A stretch of 64,000 bases of DNA from Bacteroidales bacterium (GCA_018056245.1 JAGPFZ010000006.1:1-64000); one strand, 5' to 3'; positions 38,101-45,705 are shown, counted from the stretch's first letter. The notes: generated from the sequence alone by a model not told the origin. A program made the numbers and translations.

Positions 38101-39102
38101 TTTGATGCCCTTTCACCTATGAACGCAGAGGGAGATATTATTTATGGGGGTTCCGACGGGACAGGAACAAGATTGGCAAGAGGTACAAATGGCCAGGTTC
38201 TTGGTCTTACAGCAGGAGTGCCACAATGGCAGGATGCTGGTGCAGGCGATATGATACTTGCAAATGCACAGACAGTTACTGGCGTAAAGACATTTTCTGC
38301 ACTACCGGTATTTTCAACATTAACACAAGGTTCAATACCTTTTATTGGAGCAGGTAAAGCATTATCTGAGGATAATGCAAACTTATTCTGGGATGATGCA
38401 AATAACATGCTCGGTATAGGAACAAATGCTCCGACCGCGCCTTTGGATGTTCTGGGAAATGTTGCTGTTTCTGCGAGCGGCAGTAACACTACTTCTCCGC
38501 GAACGATAGGGATTACAAACTGGAATTCAGGAAACGCTGCCCGTATCCTGTTCGGCGATCCATGGAACGCTTGGCAAAATGGCTATGGACTGAGAATGCA
38601 ACTAACGGCTTACTGGGGTATTGATGTAACAGGTCACCGAGAAATTGATAAACCAATCGGGTTTGTAACAGGAACAAGCAGCGATGCTGCAATGAATGTT
38701 ATCGGCACCCAGACCGACGATCCAATACTGACCGTTACATCTCCGGCTGAACTTACCGGAAATATGCAGGAATGGAGAAATTCTTCAGGCAAGCCTTTGG
38801 CCGCAATAAGTTCGTCGGGAGGGGCAACGATAAGCGGCGCTTTTAACTATGGTGTTGATAATGGTTCAACTGACTCCTATGTAATTTCACTTTCTCCGGC
38901 AGCAGCAGCCTATAATACAGGTATGGTGATAATATTCAAAGCAAATACAGGCAATACAACAAATGCAAGTATTAATGTAAATTCACTTGGGCAAAAGAGT
39001 ATATTGAGAAGAAACGGATCACCCCTTGTAACAGGTGACATTCAAGCCAATAGCATTTATATTCTTGTATATGATGGAGCAAACTTCCGTTTGATAATGT
39101 AA
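29131..39102 (+). CDS. giant repetitive tail-fibre-like surface protein (3323 residues)
   Basis: After a long signal peptide (cut near LQLHGQ) comes the Bacteroidota surface-protein opener SILELRSTERGLLIPRMT ... GLIVYDTDTKSFWYYD. About residues 142-1387 are four near-identical units of 357-359 residues (LTGQAGATITGATNITGA, LPIVNGGTNSGTPLAGQS, LPVANGGTGLNSITQNN). Residues 1387-2387 are short beta-repeats of type DLADNSVTSAKIVDGTI, grouped in 193-residue super-repeats. A more varied NLTGNVTGN / IANGGTGATTKTSAFDAL region follows, then LGIGTNAPTAPLDVLGN. The tip (SYVISLSPAAAAYNTGMVII ... YILVYDGANFRLIM) resembles phage tail-fibre ends. No T9SS sorting domain is seen at its C-terminus. Probably a long fibrous adhesin. 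Near-identical repeats make assembly errors possible. Confidence 0.75.
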   Translation: MKTVHNMTTVPFKKSCSTFKRVLFRRLITATFVSIMLSAFTGLQLHGQGVGISETSITPDASSILELRSTERGLLIPRMTTTERLAISAPATGLIVYDTDTKSFWYYDLFWKRIPGSLSGGSNQLLGMDNAGTTYEFKTIQGTDNQVYVDHTPGLITLRLPQDIHTGAEPVFAGLTLSGLTPLSGVYTDVSNKLTSSPPLSGTIGYWSRTGTLLAPANVGDNVSTRGDIYTTDGGAITSDGLLTGQAGATITGATNITGAMTVSGGTISLNANSDYATNINTGSSTGNVTIGNASSSLYLPKFNMPGVLHNDATGLISSSRIFNDDIEDGTIDLTTKVVGILPIVNGGTNSGTPLAGQSIMISNGSAIVQGESGTTATVLHGNPLGAPYYAAVSLTSDITGTLPVANGGTGLNSITQNNLIYGNGTGAVNMLAPSGTAGSLLTEGTTGSPAWSTLNTLPSTSGILQVQNGGTGYNNTFSNGDLLIGNSHGTLSRNTLTGTDNQVYITNGDGSIKLSLPQDIHNGATPEFISVKLSGLGASSGVYTDADKILTTVPPSSGTLGYWTRDDAFNTLSPSNIGDAITTSGNIYTTGTGAMTSAGLLTGQAGATITGATNITGAMTVSGGTISLNANSDYATNINTGSSTGNVTIGNASSSLYLPKFNMPGVLHNDATGLISSSRIFNDDIEDGTIDLTTKVVGILPIVNGGTNSGTPLAGQSIMISNGSAIVQGESGTTATVLHGNPLGAPYYAAVSLTSDITGTLPVANGGTGLNSITQNNLIYGNGTGAVNMLAPSGTAGSLLTEGTTGSPAWSTLNTLPSTSGILQVQNGGTGYNNTFSNGDLLIGNSHGTLSRNTLTGTANQVNVANGDGSITLSLPQDIHTGAEPVFAGLTLSGLTPLSGVYTDVSNKLTSSPPLSGTIGYWSRTGTLLAPANVGDNVSTRGDIYTTDGGAITSDGLLTGQAGATITGATSVTGAMTVSGGVISLNENSNSNTNINTGTSSGNVIIGNALSSLYLPKFTTAGVLHNDGSGLISSSRIFNDDIEDGTIDLTTKVVGILPIVNGGTNSGTPLAGQSIMISNGSAIVQGESGTTATVLHGNPLGAPYYAAVSLTSDITGTLPVANGGTGLNSITQNNLIYGNGTGAVNMLAPSGTAGSLLTEGTTGSPAWSTLNTLPSTSGILQVQNGGTGYNNTFSNGDLLIGNSHGTLSRNTLTGTANQVNVANGDGSITLSLPQDIHTGAEPVFAGLTLSGLTPLSGVYTDVSNKLTSSPPLSGTIGYWSRTGTLLTPANVGDNVSTRGDIYTTDGGAITSDGLLTGQAGATITGAMTVSGGIISLNANSDYATNINTGSSTGNVTIGNALSSLYLPKFTTAGILHNDGSGLVSSGLIVNADVSNTAGIELSKLAYGTNAQIIVGSASGVPTYVDMSGDATISNTGALTLASTGVTAGSYGDATHVGKFTVDEKGRIMFAENVLITGTSPVGSTLTNGYIWLGNASNQAAEAVMSGDATITNTGVLTIADNAITTDKIVDGTIITADLADNSVTSAKIVNGTIISVDLADNSVTSAKIVNGDVQTDDLADMSVTTDKIAADAVTTSKILDANVTTSKLADGSVINTKLAADAVTSDKIANESILSEDIKDGDVQTVDLANLSVTTGKIADDAVITSKILDANVTTGKLADGSVTNLKLGADAVTSDKIANESILSEDIKDGDVQTDDLADMSVTTDKIAADAVITSKILDANVTTSKLADGSVTNAKLGLDAVLTGNIKDGEVQTADIANSNVTLTKLANGGNNQVLTTTGTGLPQWEDKSIFTSSTLTNTHILVGNASNVATDVPLSGDATITNTGVLTIADNAITTNKIVDGTIITADLADNSVTSAKIVDGTIISVDLADNSVTSAKIVDEDVQTVDLANMSVTTDKIAADAVTTSKILDANVTTSKLADGSVTNAKLGLDAVLTGNIKDGEVKTADIADENVTLTKLANGGNNQVLTTTGTGLPQWEDKSIFTSSTLTNTHILVGNASNVATDVPLSGDATITNTGVLTIADNAITTNKIVDGTIITADLADNSVTSAKIVDGTIISVDLADNSVTSAKIVNGDVQTVDLANLSVTTDKIAADAVTTSKILDANVTTGKLADGSVTNAKLGLDAVLTGNIKDGEVKTADIADENVTLTKLANGGNNQVLTTTVTGVPQWEDKSIFTSSTLTNTHILVGNASDVATDVPLSGDATITNTGVVTVGRINGSLLGNTIPTDGNLLIADGSQWKSVSINGDVTISSMGATTIGPGKVVTGMIADESVTIDKLANASVTTDKIAANAVTTSKILDANVTTGKLADGSVTNTKLAADAVTSDKIANESILSEDIKDGEVQTADIADENVTAAKLTAGAGTAGRVGVADASGAITYGNIPAGSIIGNNLTSSDLTVTGGTGATLTNVSLAIADGAVTSIKIADGTIVDADVNAEAGIVDTKLATISTEGKVANSATTATALNTSNTIVLRDVSGDFSAGMISANLTGNVTGNALTATLATTANNLSGGLGGSLPYQSAANTTAMLANGSAGQVLTSAGGNNPPTWTTPTHGTVTSVTGTANRITVGGTAADPIIDIAANYAGQNTITTLGTVTTGTWNAGVIPGEFGGTGVANTGKTITLGGNFATSGANDLTLTTTGATNVTLPLSGTLYGTLASSVSSAQLATTLTDETGSGSAVFATSPALITPDIGNATAASVNKVAITAPATGSTLTIEDGKTLTVTDNATISGGAHSGTNTGDETTVTIKAKLGFASSTTDGYLTSTDWNTFNNKQSALGYTSENVANKVTVFSSPTDVQYPSAKLVNDQLAQKVDANSSITGATKTKITYDSKGLVTAGADAVLASADFANQGTTTTVLHGNGSGNPSWSKIVNADIDEAAGIADTKLATISTGGKVANSATTATSSNDLNTIVLRDGSGNFSAGTITANLTGNVTGNVSGTANNVTGTVAIANGGTGATTKTSAFDALSPMNAEGDIIYGGSDGTGTRLARGTNGQVLGLTAGVPQWQDAGAGDMILANAQTVTGVKTFSALPVFSTLTQGSIPFIGAGKALSEDNANLFWDDANNMLGIGTNAPTAPLDVLGNVAVSASGSNTTSPRTIGITNWNSGNAARILFGDPWNAWQNGYGLRMQLTAYWGIDVTGHREIDKPIGFVTGTSSDAAMNVIGTQTDDPILTVTSPAELTGNMQEWRNSSGKPLAAISSSGGATISGAFNYGVDNGSTDSYVISLSPAAAAYNTGMVIIFKANTGNTTNASINVNSLGQKSILRRNGSPLVTGDIQANSIYILVYDGANFRLIM
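29555..33290 (+). repeat. four long tandem coding repeats (1071/1077 bases)
   Basis: Units begin at the motif 'ggacag(a/c)ta' at about 29555, 30626, 31703 and 32774, spaced 1071, 1077 and 1071 bases; the fourth is cut short near 33290. Long stretches are identical between units: 29851-30620 and 30928-31697 appear base-for-base the same, and the third unit differs in a few patches such as 32090-32200. Synonymous positions have not drifted, so the duplication is recent or kept uniform by recombination. Confidence 0.92.
33650..35830 (+). repeat. 579-base super-repeats made of short DLADxSVTxxKI units
   Basis: Two copies with a 579-base period lie at about 34548-35126 and 35127-35705, with an expanded relative before them (from 33650) and a truncated one after (to about 35830). 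Inside, 15-16-residue units such as DLADNSVTSAKIVDGTI and KIAADAVTTSKILDANV recur. The extra units in the first copy show that gain and loss happens at the small-unit level. Confidence 0.88.
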
Positions 39103-39137
39103 TAATTGAATAGTATTATAAATATAAAGTAATAAAA

Positions 39138-39830
39138 ATGAAAAAATTCTTGATTATATTCTTTCTAACAATACCTTTTGCTATTCATTCACAGCAAAAG
39201 ACTACAACGGCCCAGACAAAACAAAGCACAATTGTCAAGCTAAAAGATTCTTCCGATTCTTCCCAGTACATCCTTGGCGCCTATATCGGCCAGTATCTGA
39301 AAGCCAACAATCTAAAAATTTTAAATCCTGCACTTTTTAACAGGGGTCTGGATGATGTCCTTTCAGATAAGCCTTTGCTTGTTCATGCTGACAGCATACC
39401 GAAAATGGTAAATGCCTACCTGAGCAAGGCCATGACCGAACGTAATAAAATGCTCGAACAACAGCTTTTCAGTGCGGTAAAGAGCCAGCCGGGCGTTGGC
39501 GTTATGCCGAACGGCGTTTGCTATGTCATCGCAAAGGCGGGCAACGGACCACGTCCAATGGCTAACGATACCTTAACAATACATGTGAAAGGCTACCTCC
39601 CCGACGGCACCCTGTTCGAAGATACTTACTCGAGAAACATCCCACTGAAAACAACACCGGCAACACTTATCGCCGGACTGAAGGAAGCGGTACAGATAAT
39701 GCCGGAAGGCTCGGTGTGGAGGATATATGTGCCGTCAGCTCTGGCTTACGGAGAAAAAGGCGTGCAGGGAATCATCCCTCCCTTCTCAACTCTGATTTTC
39801 GATGTGGAATTACTGAGTGTTAAAAGATAA
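39138..39830 (+). CDS. FKBP-type peptidyl-prolyl cis-trans isomerase, exported
   Basis: The 230-residue protein has a signal peptide (MKKFLIIFFLTIPFAIHSQ), an FKBP_N-type helical dimerisation segment (SSQYILGAYIGQYLKANNLK, about 40-115) and an FKBP domain (about 125-230) with YLPDGTLFEDTYSRNIP, IAGLKEAVQIMPEGSVWRIYV and LAYGEKGVQGIIPPFSTLIF. It should speed proline isomerisation in the periplasm, as FkpA/Mip proteins do. Starting 36 bases after the giant adhesin and preceding the SprB-like gene, it is a natural candidate for a chaperone of these surface proteins. Confidence 0.9.
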   Translation: MKKFLIIFFLTIPFAIHSQQKTTTAQTKQSTIVKLKDSSDSSQYILGAYIGQYLKANNLKILNPALFNRGLDDVLSDKPLLVHADSIPKMVNAYLSKAMTERNKMLEQQLFSAVKSQPGVGVMPNGVCYVIAKAGNGPRPMANDTLTIHVKGYLPDGTLFEDTYSRNIPLKTTPATLIAGLKEAVQIMPEGSVWRIYVPSALAYGEKGVQGIIPPFSTLIFDVELLSVKR

Positions 39831-40097
39831 AAATTATGTGTATAAAACGTTCATGTCCCGACCTCCCTTTTTGCCCCTCCCGGCCTCCCCAAAGTGGTGA
39901 GGAGAAACAAGATACCAGAGAAATAAGTCCCCCATTTGGGACCTGCCTGCATTACCTTCGTGAAGCCTTGGCGGAGCAAGGCCGAAGCACTAGCAGAGGC
40001 AGGGATTTAGGGGGCAAAATAAAGTGAGAAGCCCTCAGGGCTAAAAGAACAAATACGACGATTCCGGTCAGCTTGCCTGTCCGGTAAAACAGATTGA
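39831..40097. repeat. intergenic palindromic element between the PPIase and SprB-like genes
   Basis: The gap is locally G+C-rich, unlike its surroundings, and contains several stems. At 39957-39988, GCCTTG / CAAGGC is nested in CTTCG / CGAAG. A small AGCCCT/AGGGCT palindrome lies near 40031-40043. 'tccccc' and 'gggggc' tracts face each other (39928-39935 and 40011-40017). It resembles the RAYT/REP-type debris at 6801-7018 and shows no coding frame I trust. Confidence 0.45.
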
Positions 40098-43000
40098 TTG
40101 AATAGTAAACGCAACATATTGCAACAAAAGAGGAAAGCAAAAGTTACCTTCAACAACAGGTTTTTGATTCTGTCGTGTTTCATGCTGATTGCCATATCGT
40201 CAGAAACATTGTCGCAGGTAATAACAAATAACGGAGCTTCAATATCTCTTACAAACAGCATAGTTGTGAGTTCGAAAGATGCCATAAATACTGCCGGGCT
40301 TCTTCTTAATAACGGTGTGCTCAATCTTTCGGGAAGTTTTACTAATACTGCAACTACAAACGGCGGCAGCGGTATCTTCAGGATTGGAATCAACTGGATA
40401 AATACAGGAGGAATATTTAATCCAGATGCCAGCACTGTGATCTTTAACGGTTCGGTCAATCAGATGATTATAAGAACTGGCGGCGAGACTTTCTTCAATC
40501 TTTCACTCGAAAATACAGGTTTGCCCGGCTCGGAAAAGTTGACACTTGCAAACGATGTTACTGTACTGAATGTATTATCTATGACAACCGGTAACATTGA
40601 TGCCGGAGCAAACAGGCTTTTCCTTCAGAACCCGGCCGCTTCGGCACTTAACTATAATTCGGTGAGCGGAAGCAGGATTTTCGGCAAGTTCGAACGAGGG
40701 GTGAGCCAGACGGCAAATTATCTTTTCCCGTTGGGAACTGTTGGAAACTACAATCCTGCTAATCTTATCTTTAAAAATATCAATACACCCGGAACAATAC
40801 TATCACAATTTCTCACTCCATCCTCAATAGATTCGATCGGTCTTCCTCTTCCGGACCCGCCTGACGAAGTGGCGCGTGTGTTCCAGGACGGATTATGGAG
40901 TTTTACTTCGAACGGTTTTTCGAGCAATGATTTCGATGTTCAGCTTGATGGAAAAGGATTCACCACCTTCCCTATACAGGATATTACAAGAGTGATAAAA
41001 CGTACGACAGGAAGTAACTGGACTCTCGACGGAACTCATAACCCTGCAAGCGGCACTACGGTTTTCAGAGAAAGTCTTACAGGAGATATTTCAACACTTG
41101 GCACAGAATTCACTCTTGCACAGAGCAGGCCAAGGATTATAAAGCAGCCTCGTGATACAATCGTATGCGAAACGTCGTACGCACAATTTACAATTGTTGC
41201 CACTTCTACGAGAACACTTACATATACATGGTATAAAGAGCCGGGGATAAAACTGACAGGCGTTCGTTACCATATTGCAAGTGACGGGACACTTACGATT
41301 ATCAGTACCATATTGGCAGATGAAGGCGATTATTACTGCATCGTATCCGATGATTACGGCAATTCCACAAGAAGCAGGTCGGCTCATCTGGGAGTGAACA
41401 AACGTCCGATTGCAACTGCAACACCTTCGGCACAGGATCATACATGCTCGAATGTTGCATTCACAGATATTGTACTTGGTGAAACTCATGGCGTTCCGGG
41501 TACCACTTATCTGTGGACGCGTACTCAACCGGCAGGCATTATAACTACAATGCCGGAAAGCGGCACCGTTTTGAATATCGGCGATTTTCTGGAAGGAACA
41601 TTTATCAATGAAACGGATGCTCCCATAACCGTTACATTTACAATTATACCTGTCGGGCCTTCACCTACTTATTGCACCGGTGAAACCATCTATGCAACTG
41701 TTACTGTGAATCCAACTCCGAGAGTGATTCCTGTAAGTGCAAAAGATAATATCTGTGATTTAAGGAATAAAGATGAGTCACTTAACAACACTCAGATAAC
41801 TCTCACTACGCCTACTGTAACCACCATGGGTGTGATACGATTCGATTATTACGTGACCTTAAGCGGTTCACCTGGAGACCTGGACGGGAACAGCTCTCCT
41901 GCAAGCGACCTGCCGCCCGGACATGTAATCAATTATACTTACCAGAATAATACTGACACAATACAGAAGGTTACATACTCTATAACTCCTAAAGTGAACG
42001 GACTATCATGTCCGGTCGGACCAACCGTTGATTATACGGTGAATGTTCATGCTTTGCCATTGCCGCGCGTGGAACCGCCGCCAAGTATTGATGTTCTTCA
42101 GCCTTTAACGTGTACGGGAGATATCGGACTTGCAGTATTGAAAGCAGTGATATCGGAAGGAGCAGATCCTTATAATATCATCTGGAGAGGTCCGATGGGT
42201 TATTACATGGAAGACCAGGTGATTATTGAAAATCTCTCGAGCGGAAAATATGTCGTACAGGTTACCGACAACAACGGATGCATGAGAAAAGACTCGATAT
42301 CTATAGTACCAGTTCTTGCAAGCGGATATATAAACGCAACGATAATACCACCCGGAAACTATCATGTAACATGTATCGGCGATTCGGACGGCTCGATTAT
42401 GGTTTCCGCAATAGACGGCATAACCCCGCCGTATGAGTTCTGGGTAGTAAGAAATAACACCGATACGATAATGACTGGATTCTTTTCCGATAATCTTAAC
42501 CTTTCTGACCCGACGACATACAGATTAATTACAGGTTTACCTGCCGGTGTTTATACACTTTATATAAAAGATAAAAATGGCTGCATGGAAGAAAATCCGA
42601 AATCGGTAACCTTAAGGCCTCCACCGCCTGTGACAGTTACTTTCGGAAAGAGTTTATATCCAGGAAATTATAATATTTCATGCCGCGGATATTATGACGG
42701 TTCAGCATGGGTAAATACGATTACAGGCGGACGTGGCGGATATGAATACAGGTGGTACACGTATGACGGCTCCATAACTGGGCCAATCAACACTTACAGA
42801 ATTGACAACATAACCGCCGGTACTTATTATCTCGAGGTAACCGATATCCTCGGGTGCAAAAGCACTCATAGCGTTACGATAAATGAACCTGAGGGTATAT
42901 ATCTGTCAGGTTATCAACTTTCGTTCAGCCGAGATTCATTATTTAATATTTCATGTAACGAAGAAAACAACGGTTCAATAAATATTACGGTAGCCGGCGG

Positions 43001-44663
43001 CTCGGGCTCGTATAATTTCAACTGGACAGGGCCTGATGGTTTCACTGCAAGTACTGAGGATCTGAATAACCTTCGGGCCGGAACTTATACTGCTACTATA
43101 ACCGATGTTTCCAATGCCACATGTATTCTCATGCCCCAACCTATGTTTACTCTGACCGAACCAGATGTCCTGAAGATAGATGTTACAAAATCAATATCGT
43201 TTGATGGCAATTATAATATCAATTGTAATGGTGGAACAGGAACAATAGACCTTAATGTTACAGGCGGTAGTCAGGGAAATTATAAATATATCTGGAGTAC
43301 AAACGATGGTTCGGGACTAGTTCAGGGTATGGAAGATCAATACTCACTTACGGCCGGAACATATAATATAGTAGTTACAGATTCTAACCTTTGTATTACT
43401 GCTACAGATATTACACTCACTCAGCCTCAGCCACTAACCCTCTCTATTGTACCCAATCATATTACATGCGAAGCTCCGGGATTTGATAACGGCTCGATTG
43501 ACCTGACAGTGACAGGAGGCGTTCCACCCTATAGCTTTATTTGGTCGAACGGTGAAGTAACAGAAGATGTTAATAATCTTACAGAGGGCAACTATGAGGT
43601 AACTGTAACTGATGCAAACGGCTGTCAGGCAACCGGTTCAGTAAGGGTAAACCTTCCGCCACCTGTAGCATTTATTTCTGTTGTGTCGGATTATAACGGA
43701 TATAATGTAAGCTGTTCAGGATACAACAACGGCTTTATTTCAATTAATCCGATCAGCGGAGAAGCGCCGTTCATATATAACTGGCAGGGACCTGACGGAT
43801 TTACTTCCTCATCAAAGGATATTTCCGGACTTAAGGCAGGCCAGTACCGGCTTTTAATAACCGATGTAAATTTCTGTACTGCAACTGAAGTCTTTGATCT
43901 CACAGAGCCAGGGAAACTTGGAATGAATATAACTCTTTCGCAGAGCAACGATGGTAATTATAATATAAATTGTGCAGGTGAAAGCACAGGTTCCATTAAT
44001 ATCGAAGCAGTGAATAATGCAGGAGCTGCAAGTTATCTGTGGCCCGACGGATTCATGGGTAAATCACGTTCAGAACTTTCGGCAGGCACATATCGGGTGA
44101 TTGTAGTAGATCAGAATGGTTGTCATGCCGATACAGCACTTACTCTTACTGAACCTGACTCAATCAAAATAACCTTCAATGTCACCCAGGCATTTTGTCC
44201 CGATAGCAACGATGGTGGGATAAGTGTTAACGTGGAAGGTGGCATTGCCGGCGGAGGTTATACTTTCAGATGGTCCGATAATTCCAGCGGTCAAACAATA
44301 TCCGGCCTTTCAAAAGGAAGATACAGGATAAGGGTTACCGATTCAAACGGGTGTTCTGTATCGGATTCAATAGAAATAGAGCCTATTAATGAATCGTGTC
44401 TTATTATCCCAAATGCATTCTCGCCAAATGATGATAATATCAATGATGTATGGAATATAGGAATGATACATCTGTACCCACAGATTGAAATTAAAGTATT
44501 CAACAGGTGGGGAGAACTTTTATGGAAGTCGGAGAAGGGGTATCCACAGCCATGGGACGGTAGAAGTAAAGGAGTATTGCTGCCGATTGATTCATACCAT
44601 TATATTATAGACCTTCATAACGGCAGTAAACCGATAATTGGTAATGTGACAATTGTGAGATAA
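40098..44663 (+). CDS. SprB-like surface protein with Ig-like and nine SprB-type repeats and T9SS type B sorting domain
   Basis: The 1521-residue protein begins at a TTG (40098; a second TTG at 40119 is possible) with a signal peptide (FLILSCFMLIAISSETLSQ). Residues about 25-340 are beta-rich; 346-430 is an Ig-like domain (ADEGDYYCIVSDDYGN); 430-660 are PKD-like. Then come nine repeats of about 85-100 residues of SprB type, each opening with a cysteine (ISCNEENNGSINITVAGGSG) and closing with AGTYxxxVTDxxGC. The last 85 residues are the gliding-motility-associated C-terminal domain (IIPNAFSPNDDNINDVWNI ... FNRWGELLWKSEKGYPQPWDG), the type B T9SS signal. It should be secreted by T9SS and act as an adhesin. 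The PorP/SprF gene right after it is its expected partner. Confidence 0.85.
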   Translation: MNSKRNILQQKRKAKVTFNNRFLILSCFMLIAISSETLSQVITNNGASISLTNSIVVSSKDAINTAGLLLNNGVLNLSGSFTNTATTNGGSGIFRIGINWINTGGIFNPDASTVIFNGSVNQMIIRTGGETFFNLSLENTGLPGSEKLTLANDVTVLNVLSMTTGNIDAGANRLFLQNPAASALNYNSVSGSRIFGKFERGVSQTANYLFPLGTVGNYNPANLIFKNINTPGTILSQFLTPSSIDSIGLPLPDPPDEVARVFQDGLWSFTSNGFSSNDFDVQLDGKGFTTFPIQDITRVIKRTTGSNWTLDGTHNPASGTTVFRESLTGDISTLGTEFTLAQSRPRIIKQPRDTIVCETSYAQFTIVATSTRTLTYTWYKEPGIKLTGVRYHIASDGTLTIISTILADEGDYYCIVSDDYGNSTRSRSAHLGVNKRPIATATPSAQDHTCSNVAFTDIVLGETHGVPGTTYLWTRTQPAGIITTMPESGTVLNIGDFLEGTFINETDAPITVTFTIIPVGPSPTYCTGETIYATVTVNPTPRVIPVSAKDNICDLRNKDESLNNTQITLTTPTVTTMGVIRFDYYVTLSGSPGDLDGNSSPASDLPPGHVINYTYQNNTDTIQKVTYSITPKVNGLSCPVGPTVDYTVNVHALPLPRVEPPPSIDVLQPLTCTGDIGLAVLKAVISEGADPYNIIWRGPMGYYMEDQVIIENLSSGKYVVQVTDNNGCMRKDSISIVPVLASGYINATIIPPGNYHVTCIGDSDGSIMVSAIDGITPPYEFWVVRNNTDTIMTGFFSDNLNLSDPTTYRLITGLPAGVYTLYIKDKNGCMEENPKSVTLRPPPPVTVTFGKSLYPGNYNISCRGYYDGSAWVNTITGGRGGYEYRWYTYDGSITGPINTYRIDNITAGTYYLEVTDILGCKSTHSVTINEPEGIYLSGYQLSFSRDSLFNISCNEENNGSINITVAGGSGSYNFNWTGPDGFTASTEDLNNLRAGTYTATITDVSNATCILMPQPMFTLTEPDVLKIDVTKSISFDGNYNINCNGGTGTIDLNVTGGSQGNYKYIWSTNDGSGLVQGMEDQYSLTAGTYNIVVTDSNLCITATDITLTQPQPLTLSIVPNHITCEAPGFDNGSIDLTVTGGVPPYSFIWSNGEVTEDVNNLTEGNYEVTVTDANGCQATGSVRVNLPPPVAFISVVSDYNGYNVSCSGYNNGFISINPISGEAPFIYNWQGPDGFTSSSKDISGLKAGQYRLLITDVNFCTATEVFDLTEPGKLGMNITLSQSNDGNYNINCAGESTGSINIEAVNNAGAASYLWPDGFMGKSRSELSAGTYRVIVVDQNGCHADTALTLTEPDSIKITFNVTQAFCPDSNDGGISVNVEGGIAGGGYTFRWSDNSSGQTISGLSKGRYRIRVTDSNGCSVSDSIEIEPINESCLIIPNAFSPNDDNINDVWNIGMIHLYPQIEIKVFNRWGELLWKSEKGYPQPWDGRSKGVLLPIDSYHYIIDLHNGSKPIIGNVTIVR

Positions 44664-44682
44664 TGATTATTTTTATACTGTT

Positions 44683-45663
44683 TTGAAAAAGATACCTGCC
44701 ATATTAATTATTGCAATTGCAGGGACGAGTTTTGCAACTGCCCAGCAGTTGCCACTTTACAGCCAATATCTCTATAATAAGTTTCTCATTAATCCTTCAG
44801 TGGCAGGAAGTGACGGATACACAAGTTTTAATTTAACTGCACGTGAACAATGGGTTGGCTACTCCGGTGCCCCAAGAACGTATTCATTGAGCTGGCAGAC
44901 AAGGTTTCTGAAAAGAAGTTATATCCTCAAACAAGTCAGTCCGAGGCGGCAGGTCTTCAGGCCAAAATCCGACGGCAAAGTAGGAATGGGTGGCTTTATT
45001 TTCAGCGATAAGAACGGTCTGGTAAGGAGAACGGGTTTTCAGATATCTTATGCATACCATACATGGTTGCGACAGGAGACACAGCTTTCAATGGGACTTG
45101 CCATGACCGGATATCAATTCAAGATTGATGAAAGAGATTTGAGTTTTGAAGATTCTGATGATCCGTGGATAAATAATGATTTGCGGAAAGGAGTGTTCAT
45201 ACCGGATGCTGCATTCGGCTTGCATTTACTCAATCCCCGGTACACTTTCGGTTTTTCGGCCGACCAGCTTTTTGGTGCAGCGGCAAAACTGGGAAGCGAA
45301 GCATATAAGAAATTCGAAATGAAGCGCCACTATTATGTTTTCGGTTCATATACATTTACCGATATGAGGTATCATGAGCTCCAGCCGTCGGTACTGATAA
45401 AGATGTCGGAGCAATTGGAGCCCCAATTGGATATAGGCGTTACATACATATACAACCAGTCGCTCTGGGCAGGCATCGCATACCGGACCTGCGGCGTGTT
45501 AATTACAAACATAGGAGTGAAATATCAGAATTTATGGATAGGATATGCATTCGATTTTTCCTTCCAGGAGATTCAGAGGCTTACTTATGGTTCTCATGAG
45601 CTGACTATTGCCCTAAGATTTGGCGATAGTTCAAGGCGATACCGCTGGCTCGACAGGTACTAA
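44683..45663 (+). CDS. PorP/SprF-family type IX secretion outer membrane protein
   Basis: The 326-residue protein begins at a TTG, has a signal peptide (AIAGTSFATAQ) and the family opening QLPLYSQYLYNKFLINPSVAGSDGY, followed by FNLTAREQWVGYSGAPRTYSL and alternating beta-strands of an outer membrane barrel. The end, GYAFDFSFQEIQRLTYGSHEL, is the conserved PorP/SprF C-terminal region. SprF-like proteins are needed for secretion or surface attachment of specific type B cargo encoded next to them, here the 1521-residue protein 20 bases upstream. Confidence 0.9.
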   Translation: MKKIPAILIIAIAGTSFATAQQLPLYSQYLYNKFLINPSVAGSDGYTSFNLTAREQWVGYSGAPRTYSLSWQTRFLKRSYILKQVSPRRQVFRPKSDGKVGMGGFIFSDKNGLVRRTGFQISYAYHTWLRQETQLSMGLAMTGYQFKIDERDLSFEDSDDPWINNDLRKGVFIPDAAFGLHLLNPRYTFGFSADQLFGAAAKLGSEAYKKFEMKRHYYVFGSYTFTDMRYHELQPSVLIKMSEQLEPQLDIGVTYIYNQSLWAGIAYRTCGVLITNIGVKYQNLWIGYAFDFSFQEIQRLTYGSHELTIALRFGDSSRRYRWLDRY

Positions 45664-45705
45664 ATGATTTACATATAAACAAATACTTCTTCGTTATGAA
45701 AGGGG

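Noticed and set aside
29131..39102. Prophage, because of tail-fibre-like protein
   Set aside because: No terminase, portal, capsid, tail tube or integrase gene is nearby; flanks are housekeeping and T9SS genes, and the protein has a signal peptide.
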